In this document: positions 7,952 through 16,577 of the stretch, piece after piece | Layout of the letters: every line of letters begins with the position of its first letter | Numbering within the stretch: position 1 is the first letter of the stretch | From: Arthrobacter sp. Soil762 | Lineage (GTDB): Bacteria > Actinomycetota > Actinomycetes > Actinomycetales > Micrococcaceae | Length of the DNA: 64,000 nt | Reading direction: 5' to 3' | NCBI RefSeq assembly: GCF_001428335.1 | Contig: NZ_LMSG01000012.1 | Coordinates: forward strand, 441,136-505,135 | Position numbers and translations under genes: made by a program | The notes under the pieces: generated by a model | What the model was told of the DNA's origin: nothing | What the model saw: only the letters and a program-made list of their open reading frames with translations | The model's database searches: none

Positions 7952-9015
7952 GAACTTTCCTGGGTTTTCGCGGCGGGCGCCGCGGCTGGGCTGACAAAGA
8001 CTTTGAGGACGCGTCCGGACGCCATCGCCTGGTCAAAGGCCTGGCGTGTGTCCTCCAGGGCGAACACCTGCGTGGGAATGCGGTCCAGCCCCAGCTCACG
8101 GCTCTCGATGAGTTCCACCGCGCGTTCCACGGCCGCCCTGGTGTAGACCCGGACGCCCACCACGGTGTTCTCGGCGAACGTCAGGGCCTGGAGGTCCAGT
8201 TCGACGGGCTTTTTGTAGACGCCGACGAGCACGATGGTGCCACGGACACGGACGGCCCGGGGCAGCATCGCGGCGACCGCGGGGTGGGCGGCGGAGTCGA
8301 AGACGATGTCCGCGCCGTCCCCGCCGGTAGCGGCAAGGATGGCCTGGATCGGGTCGTCCCCGGGTGCCACCGTGGCGAAACCGAGTTCCTCGGCCACCTG
8401 GCGGCGGGCCTCGGAGGGCTCCGAAATGAGGACGCTGCCGGCTCCCTGGTGGCGTGCCACCAGGGCTGTCAGGATACCGATGGGCCCGGCGCCGAAGATC
8501 ACCACCCCCTCGCCGCCGGTCAGGCCGGCCCGGGAAACCGCGTGGACGGCCACAGCCAGGGGTTCGGCGAGGGCGGCCTCCTGGAGGGGCACGGCGTTGC
8601 TGACCGGGATGAGCGCGGAGGCAGGCAGTGCCACGTATTCGGCGAGGGAGCCGGCGACGTCGATCCCGTACAGTTTCAGCGCCCGGCAGACGTGGGTGTC
8701 CCCGCCGCTGCACGGGTGGCATTCGCCGCAGTGGATGAGGGGCTCCACGGTGACCCGGGTGCCCGCCGCCGGGCCGGTCTCGGCCGCGACCTCCACGACG
8801 CCGGTGATCTCATGGCCCATGACCAGGGGAGCCTCGGCGCGGGGGTGCGTTCCGTGCAGGATGGAAAAGTCCGAGCCGCACAGTCCGGTCATTTCCGTCC
8901 TGATCAGCGTCCAGCCCGCGGGGATGTCCGGCACGGGCAGCTGCCGCGGTTCGATCGTGTCCGGCGCTGTCCATACGGCGGCGCGCATGGTGCCGTTCAG
9001 GAGTGCCGCGCTCAT
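7948..9015 (-). CDS. zinc-dependent medium-chain dehydrogenase
   Basis: A 355-residue MDR-superfamily alcohol dehydrogenase. Catalytic zinc ligands are Cys46 ('GLCGSD') and His68-Glu69 ('GHE'); a structural zinc is held by Cys96, Cys99, Cys102 and Cys110; the nucleotide motif is 'FGAGPIG'. The start at 9015 creates an ATGA overlap with the upstream gene; an in-frame ATG at 9063 would intrude 50 bases into it. It resembles threonine, sorbitol, butanediol and galactitol dehydrogenases. Within this operon it probably oxidises a polyol or aldonate to the keto acid used by KduD or KdgK; the exact substrate is unknown. Confidence 0.85.
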   Translation of the reverse strand: MSAALLNGTMRAAVWTAPDTIEPRQLPVPDIPAGWTLIRTEMTGLCGSDFSILHGTHPRAEAPLVMGHEITGVVEVAAETGPAAGTRVTVEPLIHCGECHPCSGGDTHVCRALKLYGIDVAGSLAEYVALPASALIPVSNAVPLQEAALAEPLAVAVHAVSRAGLTGGEGVVIFGAGPIGILTALVARHQGAGSVLISEPSEARRQVAEELGFATVAPGDDPIQAILAATGGDGADIVFDSAAHPAVAAMLPRAVRVRGTIVLVGVYKKPVELDLQALTFAENTVVGVRVYTRAAVERAVELIESRELGLDRIPTQVFALEDTRQAFDQAMASGRVLKVFVSPAAAPAAKTQESS

Positions 9016-9989
9016 ACCAGCACTCCTGCGTTCATCACGTTGCGCGGCATGCGTCCGGCGCATACTTCGAGGACGTTTTCGAGGGTGCGGCGTTTCAGTT
9101 CCGCATAGGATTCCTCGCTGTACCAGGCGGCGTGCGGTGTCAGCACGGCGTTTTCGCAGCCGATCAGGGGGCTGGTCAGGGCCAGGGGTTCTTCTTCGAA
9201 GACGTCCAGCCCTGCGCCGTAAAGCTGGCCGCTGGCCAGGGCGTCGGCAACCGCGGCGGTGTCCACCACTCCCCCGCGGCAGGTGTTGACCAGCACACCG
9301 CCACGTTTCATCCGCGCAAGCACGCCGGCGTTGATCAGGTGGTGCGTATGGGAGTTGAGCGGAACGTGGAGGGACACCACGTCTGCGCGGGAAATCACTT
9401 CCTCAAACCCGACGACGGCGACTCCCTCCGCCGTCGTCGTACCGATTTCGGCGAGCGGGTCAGACCCGATCACCGTGTAGCCCAGCCCCCTGGCCTTGCG
9501 CGCGGTGGCCGCGCCGATCAGTCCCAGGCCCACCACGCCGAACACCCTGGTGGACATCCGGTGCAGGGGCTGGACGGGGAGCAGCGAGTGTTCCCCGCGC
9601 CGCATGCCGCGGTCCAGCCGGGTGATTCCGCGGGCCAGGCTGACGGCCAGGGCAATGGCGTGGTCGCTGACATCCTCGGTGCCGTAGTCCGGCACGTTGC
9701 AGACGGCGACGCCGCGGGCGGTGGCTGCCTCGACGTCGATGGTGTCCACGCCCACGCCGTACCGGCCGATCGCCTTCAGCTGCGGCAGGGCAGCCAGGAC
9801 TCGGTCCGTAATGGGGGCGTACTGGACCACGATGGCGTCGGCGCCGGCAGCGGCCGCAATGACGTCGTCCTCGGTCCGGCACTGGGCGAGGACCAGTTCC
9901 ACGCCGGCGGCGTCGGCGACGGCCTGCTCCATGGCGATGGAGTCGTGGTCGCAGTCGGTGATGACGATGCGGGTGGGCGTGGCTGGCAT
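9012..9989 (-). CDS. D-isomer-specific 2-hydroxyacid dehydrogenase
   Basis: A 325-residue NAD-dependent 2-hydroxyacid dehydrogenase of the CtBP/phosphoglycerate dehydrogenase type. The nucleotide motif 'VGLGLIGAATARKA', catalytic Arg in 'NTCRGGVVD', Glu in 'DVFEEEPL' and His in 'LTPHAAWYSEES' are present. No ACT domain follows, so it is not a serine-biosynthetic SerA. Its ATG overlaps the permease stop codon (TAATG), indicating coupled translation. In a sugar-acid operon it could reduce 2-keto-gluconate, glyoxylate or hydroxypyruvate; which one is not shown by the sequence. Confidence 0.85.
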   Translation of the reverse strand: MPATPTRIVITDCDHDSIAMEQAVADAAGVELVLAQCRTEDDVIAAAAGADAIVVQYAPITDRVLAALPQLKAIGRYGVGVDTIDVEAATARGVAVCNVPDYGTEDVSDHAIALAVSLARGITRLDRGMRRGEHSLLPVQPLHRMSTRVFGVVGLGLIGAATARKARGLGYTVIGSDPLAEIGTTTAEGVAVVGFEEVISRADVVSLHVPLNSHTHHLINAGVLARMKRGGVLVNTCRGGVVDTAAVADALASGQLYGAGLDVFEEEPLALTSPLIGCENAVLTPHAAWYSEESYAELKRRTLENVLEVCAGRMPRNVMNAGVLV

Positions 9990-11362
9990 TACTTGGCGTC
10001 CTCTTCTGTGAGCAGGTCACGATCGACGGTTTCGGGGGCTTTGATGGTGGTGACGAGGCTGATGCCCATCATGGCCATCATGTAGATGGCGACGGGGATC
10101 CAGGAGCCGCTGAAGGCGGTGACCAGCGCCGAGCAGATGAGCGGGGCGATGCCGCCGCCGAAGACGGACGAGAATTCCCGGCCAAGGGCGACGCCGGCGT
10201 AGCGGTAGCGGGAGCCGAAGAGTTCGGGGAAGTACGCTGCCTGGACGCCCACGGATCCCTGTGCGGCGAAGATGAAGCCGAGCACGATCACCAGCGAAAT
10301 CAGGAAAAGGTTTCCGGTGTTCAGCAGCAGGAAGGCCGGGATGGGGAAGACAAACAGGAACGCCGTGATGATGAGGTACATCCGGCGGCGGCCGTAGCGG
10401 TCGGACAGGCTGCCGAAGGCGTACGCCGAGACGCAGGCGAAGAGCGCGCCCACCAGCAGGACCTTGGGGATGAACGTCGCGTCAATCTTGAGCTGCGTGA
10501 TCAGGTAGGAGCCCAGGAAGACCTGGAAGATGTAGGAGTGCGCGTTGGCGCCCACGTTCATAAAGAAGACCCGGAACAGGCCCGCACGGCCGTTCTTGAC
10601 GACGTCGGCCACGGGGGTGGCGCGGATGACGCCGGCGATTTCTTCCTTCTTTTCCTCAAAGACCGGTGATTCCTTCAGCTTGCGGCGGATCACGTAGGCG
10701 GCGATGGTGACGAAGATCGACGAGAAAAACACAAGCCGCCAGCCATAGGCTTCCAGGGCTTCGCGGGGCATCATCTGCACCAGGATCCAGACGACGGCGC
10801 CCATCGCGGTGCCGGCGGCGGCACCAACGAAGACGAGCGAGGCGTAGCGTCCGCGGCTGCCCTTCGGCGCCGTTTCCGCCACCAGGACCACGCCGCCGGC
10901 CTGTTCGGCGCCGGCACCGAATCCCTGGAGGAAGCGGCAGGCAACCAGCAGCACGGGGGCCCAGATGCCCGCCTGCTCGTACGTGGGCAGCAGGCCGATG
11001 GCGAAGGTGGCGATGCCCATCAGGAAGAGCGTGGCAACCAGCACCCACTTGCGTCCCAGCCGGTCACCGTACTTGGAGAAGAAGAGGCCACCGAGGGGGC
11101 GTGCCCCGAAGCCGACGGCGTAGGCACCGAACGCGGCGATGATGCCGATGGCGGGGTCGATGTTCGGGAAGAAGATCTTGTTGAAGATGATCGCCGAGGC
11201 GGTTCCGTAGATCACAAAGTCGTACTGTTCGAGCGCGGTGCCGATCAGGCCGGCCCATGCGGCCCTGCGGACGGGCGCTTTGTCGGTGGCCCCGGGGGAC
11301 ACCTCATTGCCTTCGGGGTCCAGGACCGCCGATTTACTGCGAACAACATCGTTCTCAGCCAC
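9989..11362 (-). CDS. MHS-family MFS sugar-acid permease
   Basis: A 457-residue metabolite:proton symporter of the MHS branch of the MFS, with about twelve membrane helices. Diagnostic features are 'GLIGTALEQYDFVIYGTAS' before helix 1, 'YGDRLGRKWVL' in the loop after helix 2 and 'RFLQGFGAGAE' in helix 4. It starts at a GTG at 11362 with a purine-rich region upstream. As first gene of the operon it presumably imports the substrate (a uronate, aldonate or keto-gluconate) degraded by the downstream enzymes. Two other MHS permeases occur in this window in different catabolic operons. Confidence 0.9.
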   Translation of the reverse strand: MAENDVVRSKSAVLDPEGNEVSPGATDKAPVRRAAWAGLIGTALEQYDFVIYGTASAIIFNKIFFPNIDPAIGIIAAFGAYAVGFGARPLGGLFFSKYGDRLGRKWVLVATLFLMGIATFAIGLLPTYEQAGIWAPVLLVACRFLQGFGAGAEQAGGVVLVAETAPKGSRGRYASLVFVGAAAGTAMGAVVWILVQMMPREALEAYGWRLVFFSSIFVTIAAYVIRRKLKESPVFEEKKEEIAGVIRATPVADVVKNGRAGLFRVFFMNVGANAHSYIFQVFLGSYLITQLKIDATFIPKVLLVGALFACVSAYAFGSLSDRYGRRRMYLIITAFLFVFPIPAFLLLNTGNLFLISLVIVLGFIFAAQGSVGVQAAYFPELFGSRYRYAGVALGREFSSVFGGGIAPLICSALVTAFSGSWIPVAIYMMAMMGISLVTTIKAPETVDRDLLTEEDAK

Positions 11363-11400
11363 AGTTCACCATTTCTCTTTGGTGCCGAAGCACGTTTCCG

Positions 11401-11430
11401 ATTATCGGGACAACATCCCGAAAACTTCAA
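11401..11430 (-). promoter_or_regulatory. promoter with palindromic operator for the sugar-acid operon
   Basis: On the minus strand TTGAAG (11430-11425) and GATAAT (11406-11401) are separated by 18 bases. A perfect palindrome, TCGGGA-TGTTG-TCCCGA, occupies 11421-11405, filling the spacer, where a bound repressor would block RNA polymerase. A GGGA/TCCC palindrome recurs at the iclR promoter, so the IclR-type protein is the likely ligand. Confidence 0.6.
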
Positions 11431-11481
11431 GCACGACTATATAGGTCTTATCGGCCAGATCACAAAAGGCGGGTTAAACGG

Positions 11482-11521
11482 CAGAGGCACCCTGCCACCA
11501 AAGGGTGGACGGGTGCCTCTG
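11482..11521 (-). terminator. terminator after the amino-acid permease
   Basis: CAGAGGCACCC and its complement form an 11-bp outer stem with an inner CCACC/GGTGG stem. It lies just past the stop of the amino-acid permease on the minus strand and before the sugar-acid operon promoter. The T-run is weak. Confidence 0.6.
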
Positions 11522-11559
11522 TCTTGTTGTGCAGCTTTGTTGGCTGCGGGGGTACGGGC

Positions 11560-13152
11560 CTACGGGCGGGCGAGTACCTCGTCGTCAGCTGCGGCATCAC
11601 TGCCGGAAAGGCGGGCGTCCGCGCTGGCGTCCGCGCTGGAATCCGCGCCGGAATCCGTGGCGTCCACGGCGGACTTTGCTGCGGCGAACTTTTCGTTCAG
11701 GCGGGAGTGCCGCTGGCCGTAGGCGAAGTAGATTACGACGCCGATAACCAGCCAGCCGGCGAAGAAGATCCACGTCTCCACAGCGAGGTTCGTCATCAGG
11801 TACAGGCACAGGGCGGCCGAAACCACCGGGAGGACCTTGCCGAACGGCACGCGGAAGGACGGCTTCAGGTCCGGGCGCTTCTTGCGCAGCACCAGGATGC
11901 CCAGGCTCACCACGACGAACGCGGACAGCGTGCCGATATTGATCATTTCTTCCAGCAGATCCACGTTGGTCAGGCCTGCCACAAGTGCTACTGCGGCGCC
12001 GCAGATGATCTGGAGGCGGACCGGCGTCGAACGCTTTTCGCTGGTCTTGGACAGCGCGCGGGGCAGCAGTCCGTCGCGGCTCATGGCCAGCACCACGCGG
12101 GACAGTCCCATCAGCAGCACCATGATGACGGTAGTGAGGCCGATCAGGGAGCCGAAGGCGATGACCTTGGCCGCGGTGGTGTTGCCGACGGCCTCGAACG
12201 CGGTGGTGAGGGTGGGCGTTTCTGCTGCCGCGAGGTCCGTGTAGGACACCATGCCGGTGAGCGCGAGGGACACCAGGATGTAGAGCACCGTCACTACGGC
12301 CAGGCCGCCGAAGATGCCGCGCGGCAGGGTCTTCTGCGGGTTCTTGACTTCCTCCGCGGACGTGGCCACGACGTCAAAGCCGATGAAGGCGAAGAACACC
12401 AGGGCCGCGCCGGCGAAGATACCGAGGGTGCCGTACTGGGCAGGCGCGGCGCCGGTGAGGAAGCCGAAGAATGACTGCTTCATGACGTCCGCGGCGCCAC
12501 CGGCGGTGGGTTCCGCGGCGGGCACGAACGGCGTGTAGTTCTCGAACTTCACGTACGTGAAGCCCACGACGATCACAAACAGCACAACGGCGATCTTGAT
12601 CAGGGTGAAGACGTTGCCCACGCGGGCGGAGAGCTTGGTGCCCAGCACCAGGAGCACCGTGAAGACGGCAACGATCAGGAAGGCGCCCCAGTAGAGGTCC
12701 ACGCCGCCGAGCGACAGTGCCGGCGGCACGTCGGCCCCCATCAGCGCGAACACCTTGCTGAGGTAGATGCCCCAGTACTTGGCGATCACGGCCGCGGCGG
12801 TGAACAGTTCCAGGATCAGGTTCCAGCCGATGATCCATGCCAGCAGTTCGCCCATGGTGGCGTATGTAAAGACGTAGGCCGATCCGGCGACCGGAATGGC
12901 AGTGGCGAACTCGGCGTAGCACATGATGGCCAGGGCGCAGGTGACGGCGGCGATGGCAAACGAGACGGTCACTGCGGGGCCTGAGAAGTTGGCCGCTGCC
13001 TTGGCGCCCACCGAGAAAATACCGGCACCGACGGCGACGGCGACACCCATGATCATCAGGTCCCAGCTGCTGAGCGACCGCTTGAGCTTGCGTCCGGGTT
13101 CATCGGCGTCGGCGATGGACTGCTCGATGGATTTGGTCCGGAGAAGGTTCAT
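11560..13152 (-). CDS. APC-family amino acid permease (cationic amino acid transporter type)
   Basis: A 530-residue amino acid-polyamine-organocation transporter with about twelve helices. The first helix 'DLMIMGVAVAVGAGIFSVGAKAA' is the classic APC substrate-binding kink, and 'FFAFIGFDVVATSAEEVKNPQKTLPRGI' is the helix 6/7 signature of the CAT/YhdG subgroup. The ATG at 13152 begins the conserved 'RTKSIEQSIADADEPGRKLKRSL' leader; upstream in-frame codons lack conservation and overlap the promoter and terminator. The C-terminus carries a hydrophilic Ala/Ser/Asp-rich tail of about 40 residues, unusual for the family. Substrate unknown, probably basic or other amino acids. Confidence 0.88.
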   Translation of the reverse strand: MNLLRTKSIEQSIADADEPGRKLKRSLSSWDLMIMGVAVAVGAGIFSVGAKAAANFSGPAVTVSFAIAAVTCALAIMCYAEFATAIPVAGSAYVFTYATMGELLAWIIGWNLILELFTAAAVIAKYWGIYLSKVFALMGADVPPALSLGGVDLYWGAFLIVAVFTVLLVLGTKLSARVGNVFTLIKIAVVLFVIVVGFTYVKFENYTPFVPAAEPTAGGAADVMKQSFFGFLTGAAPAQYGTLGIFAGAALVFFAFIGFDVVATSAEEVKNPQKTLPRGIFGGLAVVTVLYILVSLALTGMVSYTDLAAAETPTLTTAFEAVGNTTAAKVIAFGSLIGLTTVIMVLLMGLSRVVLAMSRDGLLPRALSKTSEKRSTPVRLQIICGAAVALVAGLTNVDLLEEMINIGTLSAFVVVSLGILVLRKKRPDLKPSFRVPFGKVLPVVSAALCLYLMTNLAVETWIFFAGWLVIGVVIYFAYGQRHSRLNEKFAAAKSAVDATDSGADSSADASADARLSGSDAAADDEVLARP

Positions 13153-13168
13153 AAGGAGATCCACAATC

Positions 13169-13197
13169 CTGATAGGGGATGGAAACAGACTTATCAA
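13169..13197 (-). promoter_or_regulatory. candidate promoter of the amino-acid permease
   Basis: TTGATA (13197-13192) and TATCAG (13174-13169) lie on the minus strand with 17 bases between them, placing the start of transcription shortly before the ATG at 13152. Based only on consensus match. Confidence 0.4.
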
Positions 13198-13278
13198 CTT
13201 TACTGTCCGGCCACTGGACGGTTCCAACTGTCCCGTATCGTGAGACGCCCATGGTGGCGAAGTTAATTGCGGAAAACA

Positions 13279-13310
13279 CCTTGAGGCCCTCCTTTTGGAG
13301 GGCCTCAAGG
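13279..13310 (-). terminator. terminator after the DUF779 gene
   Basis: A perfect 14-bp stem, CCTTGAGGCCCTCC and its complement, closes a TTTT loop. On the minus strand it is followed by TGTTTT. It ends the aldehyde/alcohol dehydrogenase cluster. The CTTGAGGCC core also appears in the hairpins at 18047 and 21738. Confidence 0.8.
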
Positions 13311-13327
13311 CTAAAGCATCGAACTGC

Positions 13328-13735
13328 CTAGACCGGCCAGTCCATCAGCTTTGACCGGATCAGGAACCGCTTACCTTCCGGCGACTCAACCGAGAACCCG
13401 CTCCCCCGGCCCTGGACCACGTCCACGGTCAGATGGGTGTGGCTCCAGTAGTTGAACTGCTCCCTGGACATCCAGAACTCGAGGGGCTGCGGCTGCACGC
13501 CGTCGGCGATGTCGAACAGCCCCAGGAGTACGTCCGCTTCCGCGGTGATGAACTCCCCGGCCGGATAACACATCGGCGAGGACCCGTCGCAGCAGCCGCC
13601 GGACTGGTGGAACATGAGGGGCCCGTGCTGGCCCCACAGCTTCCTGAGCAGTCCCAGGGCCTCGGCGGTGAGCGCCACGCGGGAGATGTCCTCCCCGGGC
13701 AGCGTCACTGCGGCGTCAAGCCTCGCCTCCATCAT
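13328..13735 (-). CDS. DUF779 protein, linked to acetaldehyde dehydrogenase
   Basis: A 135-residue DUF779 family protein, a family almost always found beside ExaC-type acetaldehyde dehydrogenases. The conserved cysteine-rich core 'HQSGGCCDGSSPMCY' and 'FWMSREQFNYWSHTHLTVDVV' are present and suggest metal binding. Its ATG shares one base with the adhP stop codon (TGATG), so the proteins are made from one transcript. A role in maturation or regulation of the dehydrogenase has been suggested from context only; the biochemical function is unknown. Confidence 0.88.
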   Translation of the reverse strand: MMEARLDAAVTLPGEDISRVALTAEALGLLRKLWGQHGPLMFHQSGGCCDGSSPMCYPAGEFITAEADVLLGLFDIADGVQPQPLEFWMSREQFNYWSHTHLTVDVVQGRGSGFSVESPEGKRFLIRSKLMDWPV

Positions 13736-14757
13736 CAGTACGTAATGACGACGCGGCCGTCGATCTTGGCGTGTTTCATCTCGTCAAGAACGGCGTTGAC
13801 CTCGGAGAGCTGCCGGGTGGACACCGTGGGATGGATCTTGCCCTCGGCGTAGAACTCGAGGGCTTCCTCCAGGTCCTGCCGGGTCCCCACGATCGAGCCG
13901 CGGACGGTCAGGCCCTTGAGCACAATCTCGAAGATCGGTGCCGGGAAGTCGCCCGGCGGCAGGCCGTTGAACACAATCGTCCCGCCCCGGCGGGCCATGC
14001 CGATCGCCTGGCCAAAAGCAGACGGGTGTACTGCGGTGACCAGGACTCCATGGCAACCTCCGGTTTCACGTTGGATGACTTCGACGGGATCTTCGTGCAG
14101 CGCGTTGACGGTGAGCTCGGCGCCGTGCTTCTTGGCAAGGGCGAGTTTGTCGTCCGCGATGTCCACGGCAGCAACCCGCAGTCCCATGGCAACCGCGTAC
14201 TGGACGGCAATGTGCCCCAGTCCGCCGATACCGGAGATGGTGACCCACTGTCCGGGCCTGGCCTCGGTCATTTTCAGGCCCTTGTAGACCGTGACGCCGG
14301 CACAAAGCACCGGGGCGACTTCAACGGGGTCCGAGCCCGCCGGGATGCGGGCGGCAAAGCGCGTGTCCACGAGCATGTACTCCCCGAAGGAGCCGTCCAC
14401 ACTGTAGCCGGCGTTCTTCTGTACCTCGCAGAGTGTCTCCCAGCCGGTGCGGCAGTACTGGCAGTCGCCGCAGGCGGACCAGAGCCAGGCGTTGCCGACG
14501 AGGTCGCCGACGGCGAGGTCGGTGACACCCTCGCCCAGGGCAACCACTTCGCCCACGCCTTCGTGGCCGGGAATGAACGGCGGTGTCGGCTTGACCGGCC
14601 AGTCGCCCTCAGCCGCGTGGAGGTCTGTGTGGCAGACGCCGGTGGTGATGACCTTGACCAGCGCCTCACCCCGGCCCGGGGTGGGAATGGGGAGGGTCTG
14701 GATCTGAAGATCCTTGCCGAATTCGGTTACTACTGCTGCTTGCATTGTCGTCGTCAT
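13735..14757 (-). CDS. adhP: zinc-dependent alcohol dehydrogenase AdhP
   Basis: A 340-residue NAD-dependent ethanol dehydrogenase. Catalytic zinc ligands are Cys42 ('GVCHTDLHA'), His65 ('GHEGVGEV') and Cys152 ('LCAGVTVYKGLK'); structural zinc ligands are Cys96, Cys99, Cys102 and Cys110; 'GIGGLGHIAVQYA' binds NAD. It matches the AdhP/AdhA class that interconverts ethanol and acetaldehyde and acts on other primary alcohols. It lies between an acetaldehyde dehydrogenase and the DUF779 gene on one strand, forming an ethanol oxidation module to acetate. The 128 bases before it hold no other gene. Confidence 0.93.
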   Translation of the reverse strand: MTTTMQAAVVTEFGKDLQIQTLPIPTPGRGEALVKVITTGVCHTDLHAAEGDWPVKPTPPFIPGHEGVGEVVALGEGVTDLAVGDLVGNAWLWSACGDCQYCRTGWETLCEVQKNAGYSVDGSFGEYMLVDTRFAARIPAGSDPVEVAPVLCAGVTVYKGLKMTEARPGQWVTISGIGGLGHIAVQYAVAMGLRVAAVDIADDKLALAKKHGAELTVNALHEDPVEVIQRETGGCHGVLVTAVHPSAFGQAIGMARRGGTIVFNGLPPGDFPAPIFEIVLKGLTVRGSIVGTRQDLEEALEFYAEGKIHPTVSTRQLSEVNAVLDEMKHAKIDGRVVITY

Positions 14758-14885
14758 TGGCGAAATCCTTGCGTAGATAAAGCGGTGGTGCGGTGGAGGT
14801 GGTGCTGCCTTCCTGAGGGGTGGCCAGGACGGTGCAGGCAGGGACGGACCAGTGCTGACCCGTCCCCGCCCGGGCTAAGGGCGGC

Positions 14886-16409
14886 TTAGAAGAAGCCGAG
14901 CTTGTTCTCGTTGTAGCTGACCAGGAGGTTCTTGGTCTGCTGGTAGTGGTCCAGCATCATGGAGTGGTTTTCACGTCCGATGCCGGAGGACTTGTACCCG
15001 CCGAACGCGGCGCCGGCCGGGTAGGCGTGGTAGTTGTTGACCCAGACGCGGCCGGCCTGGATCTCACGGCCCGCACGGTAAGCGACGTTGCCGTTCCGCG
15101 ACCAGACGCCGGCGCCAAGCCCGTAGAGGGTGTCGTTGGCGATTTCCATCGCGTCGTTGTAGTCGCTGAACCGGGCGACAGACACAACAGGTCCGAAGAT
15201 CTCCTCCTGGAAGATCCGCATCTTGTTGTGGCCTTCGAAGACGGTGGGCTGGACGTAGTAGCCGCCGGCCAGGTCGCCTTCCAACTCGGCGCGGGCGCCG
15301 CCGGTAAGCACCTTGGCGCCTTCCTGCTTGCCGATGTCGATGTAGGAAAGGATCTTTTCGAGCTGGTCGTTGGAGGCTTGGGCCCCGAGCTGGGTTTCGG
15401 TGTCCAGCGGGTTGCCCTGGATGATTTTCTCCACCCGGGCCACCGCATCAGCCATGAAGGAATCGTAGATGTCCTCCTGCACCAGGGCGCGGGACGGGCA
15501 GGTGCAGACCTCGCCCTGGTTGAAGGCGAAGAGCGCGAAGCCCTCCTGCGCCTTGTCGTAGAACGCGTCGTCGGACTCAGCAACGTCGTTGAAGAAGATG
15601 TTCGGGCTCTTGCCGCCGAGCTCCAGGGTGACGGGGATCAGGTTCTGGCTGGCGTACTGGCTGATGAGGCGCCCGGTGGACGTCTCGCCGGTGAAGGCGA
15701 TCTTGCGGATCCGCGGGCTGGACGCGAGCGGTTTGCCGGCCTCGACGCCGAAGCCGTTGACCACGTTGAGGACACCGGCGGGCAGCAGGTCACCGATGAG
15801 TTCCATCAGGACCAGAATGGACGACGGCGTCTGCTCGGCGGGCTTGAGGACCACGGCGTTGCCGGCTGCGAGGGCCGGGGCAAGCTTCCAGACGGCCATC
15901 AGGATGGGGAAGTTCCAGGGGATGATCTGGCCGACGACGCCGAGAGGCTCGTGGTAGTGGTAAGCGGTGGTGTCGTCGTCGAGCTGGGAGAGCCGGCCTT
16001 CCTGGGCGCGGACGGCCGAGGCGAAGTAGCGGAAGTGGTCCGCGGCGAGCGGGATGTCCGCGTTCAGGGTTTCGCGGATCGGCTTGCCGTTGTCCCAGGA
16101 TTCGGCGACGGCGAGCATCTCGAGGTTCTCGTCGATGCGGTCGGCGATCTTGTTCAGGATGGCGGCGCGCTCGGCGACGGAGGTCTTGCCCCAGGACGGT
16201 GCGATCTTGTGGGCGGCGTCCAGTGCCAGCTCGATGTCTTCCGCGGTGCCGCGGGCAACTTCGCAGAAGACCTTGCCGGTGACGGGTGTGATGTTCTCGA
16301 AGTACTGGCCCTTGACGGGGGCAACCCACTCGCCGCCGATCCAGTTCTCGTAGCGGTCCTTGAACGTGACCTTCGAACCCTCGGTACCGGGCTGTGCGTA
16401 AACAGTCAT
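14886..16409 (-). CDS. exaC: acetaldehyde dehydrogenase, ExaC/AldB type
   Basis: A 507-residue NAD-dependent aldehyde dehydrogenase. The catalytic glutamate is Glu263 in 'LELGGKSPN' and the nucleophile is Cys302 in '[11 protein letters not shown]', a doublet-cysteine signature typical of the ExaC/AldB/ThcA group that oxidises acetaldehyde to acetate. The ATG at 16409 has AGGAG seven bases upstream; in-frame codons further upstream lack conservation. It heads the module with AdhP and DUF779. The gene immediately upstream encodes a GAF-domain activator, and a palindrome lies upstream of the predicted promoter, consistent with alcohol or aldehyde induction. Confidence 0.93.
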   Translation of the reverse strand: MTVYAQPGTEGSKVTFKDRYENWIGGEWVAPVKGQYFENITPVTGKVFCEVARGTAEDIELALDAAHKIAPSWGKTSVAERAAILNKIADRIDENLEMLAVAESWDNGKPIRETLNADIPLAADHFRYFASAVRAQEGRLSQLDDDTTAYHYHEPLGVVGQIIPWNFPILMAVWKLAPALAAGNAVVLKPAEQTPSSILVLMELIGDLLPAGVLNVVNGFGVEAGKPLASSPRIRKIAFTGETSTGRLISQYASQNLIPVTLELGGKSPNIFFNDVAESDDAFYDKAQEGFALFAFNQGEVCTCPSRALVQEDIYDSFMADAVARVEKIIQGNPLDTETQLGAQASNDQLEKILSYIDIGKQEGAKVLTGGARAELEGDLAGGYYVQPTVFEGHNKMRIFQEEIFGPVVSVARFSDYNDAMEIANDTLYGLGAGVWSRNGNVAYRAGREIQAGRVWVNNYHAYPAGAAFGGYKSSGIGRENHSMMLDHYQQTKNLLVSYNENKLGFF

Positions 16410-16470
16410 TGCTAGCTCCTTTGCTCTGCATGAAAGGTGACGCCTGATGATGGCGGCCGCCGTTGGTTCC

Positions 16471-16524
16471 AGCGTAGGAGGGTGAAGGTTGCAGTCAGGT
16501 TGCGCCGGTGTGAGCCAGCTCACT
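16471..16524 (-). promoter_or_regulatory. candidate exaC promoter with upstream palindrome
   Basis: On the minus strand CTGACT (16498-16493) and TACGCT (16476-16471) have a 16-base spacer. About ten bases upstream, TGTGA-GCCAGC-TCACT at 16509-16524 is a near-perfect palindrome that matches the CRP/GlxR pattern TGTGA-N6-TCACA at all but one base. It may bind a CRP-family protein or the adjacent GAF regulator. Confidence 0.4.
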
Positions 16525-16577
16525 GGGGATTCAGCCTGGGGCCACGCCTGCCGGGTTCCCTGGCCGAGCTTGCGAGG

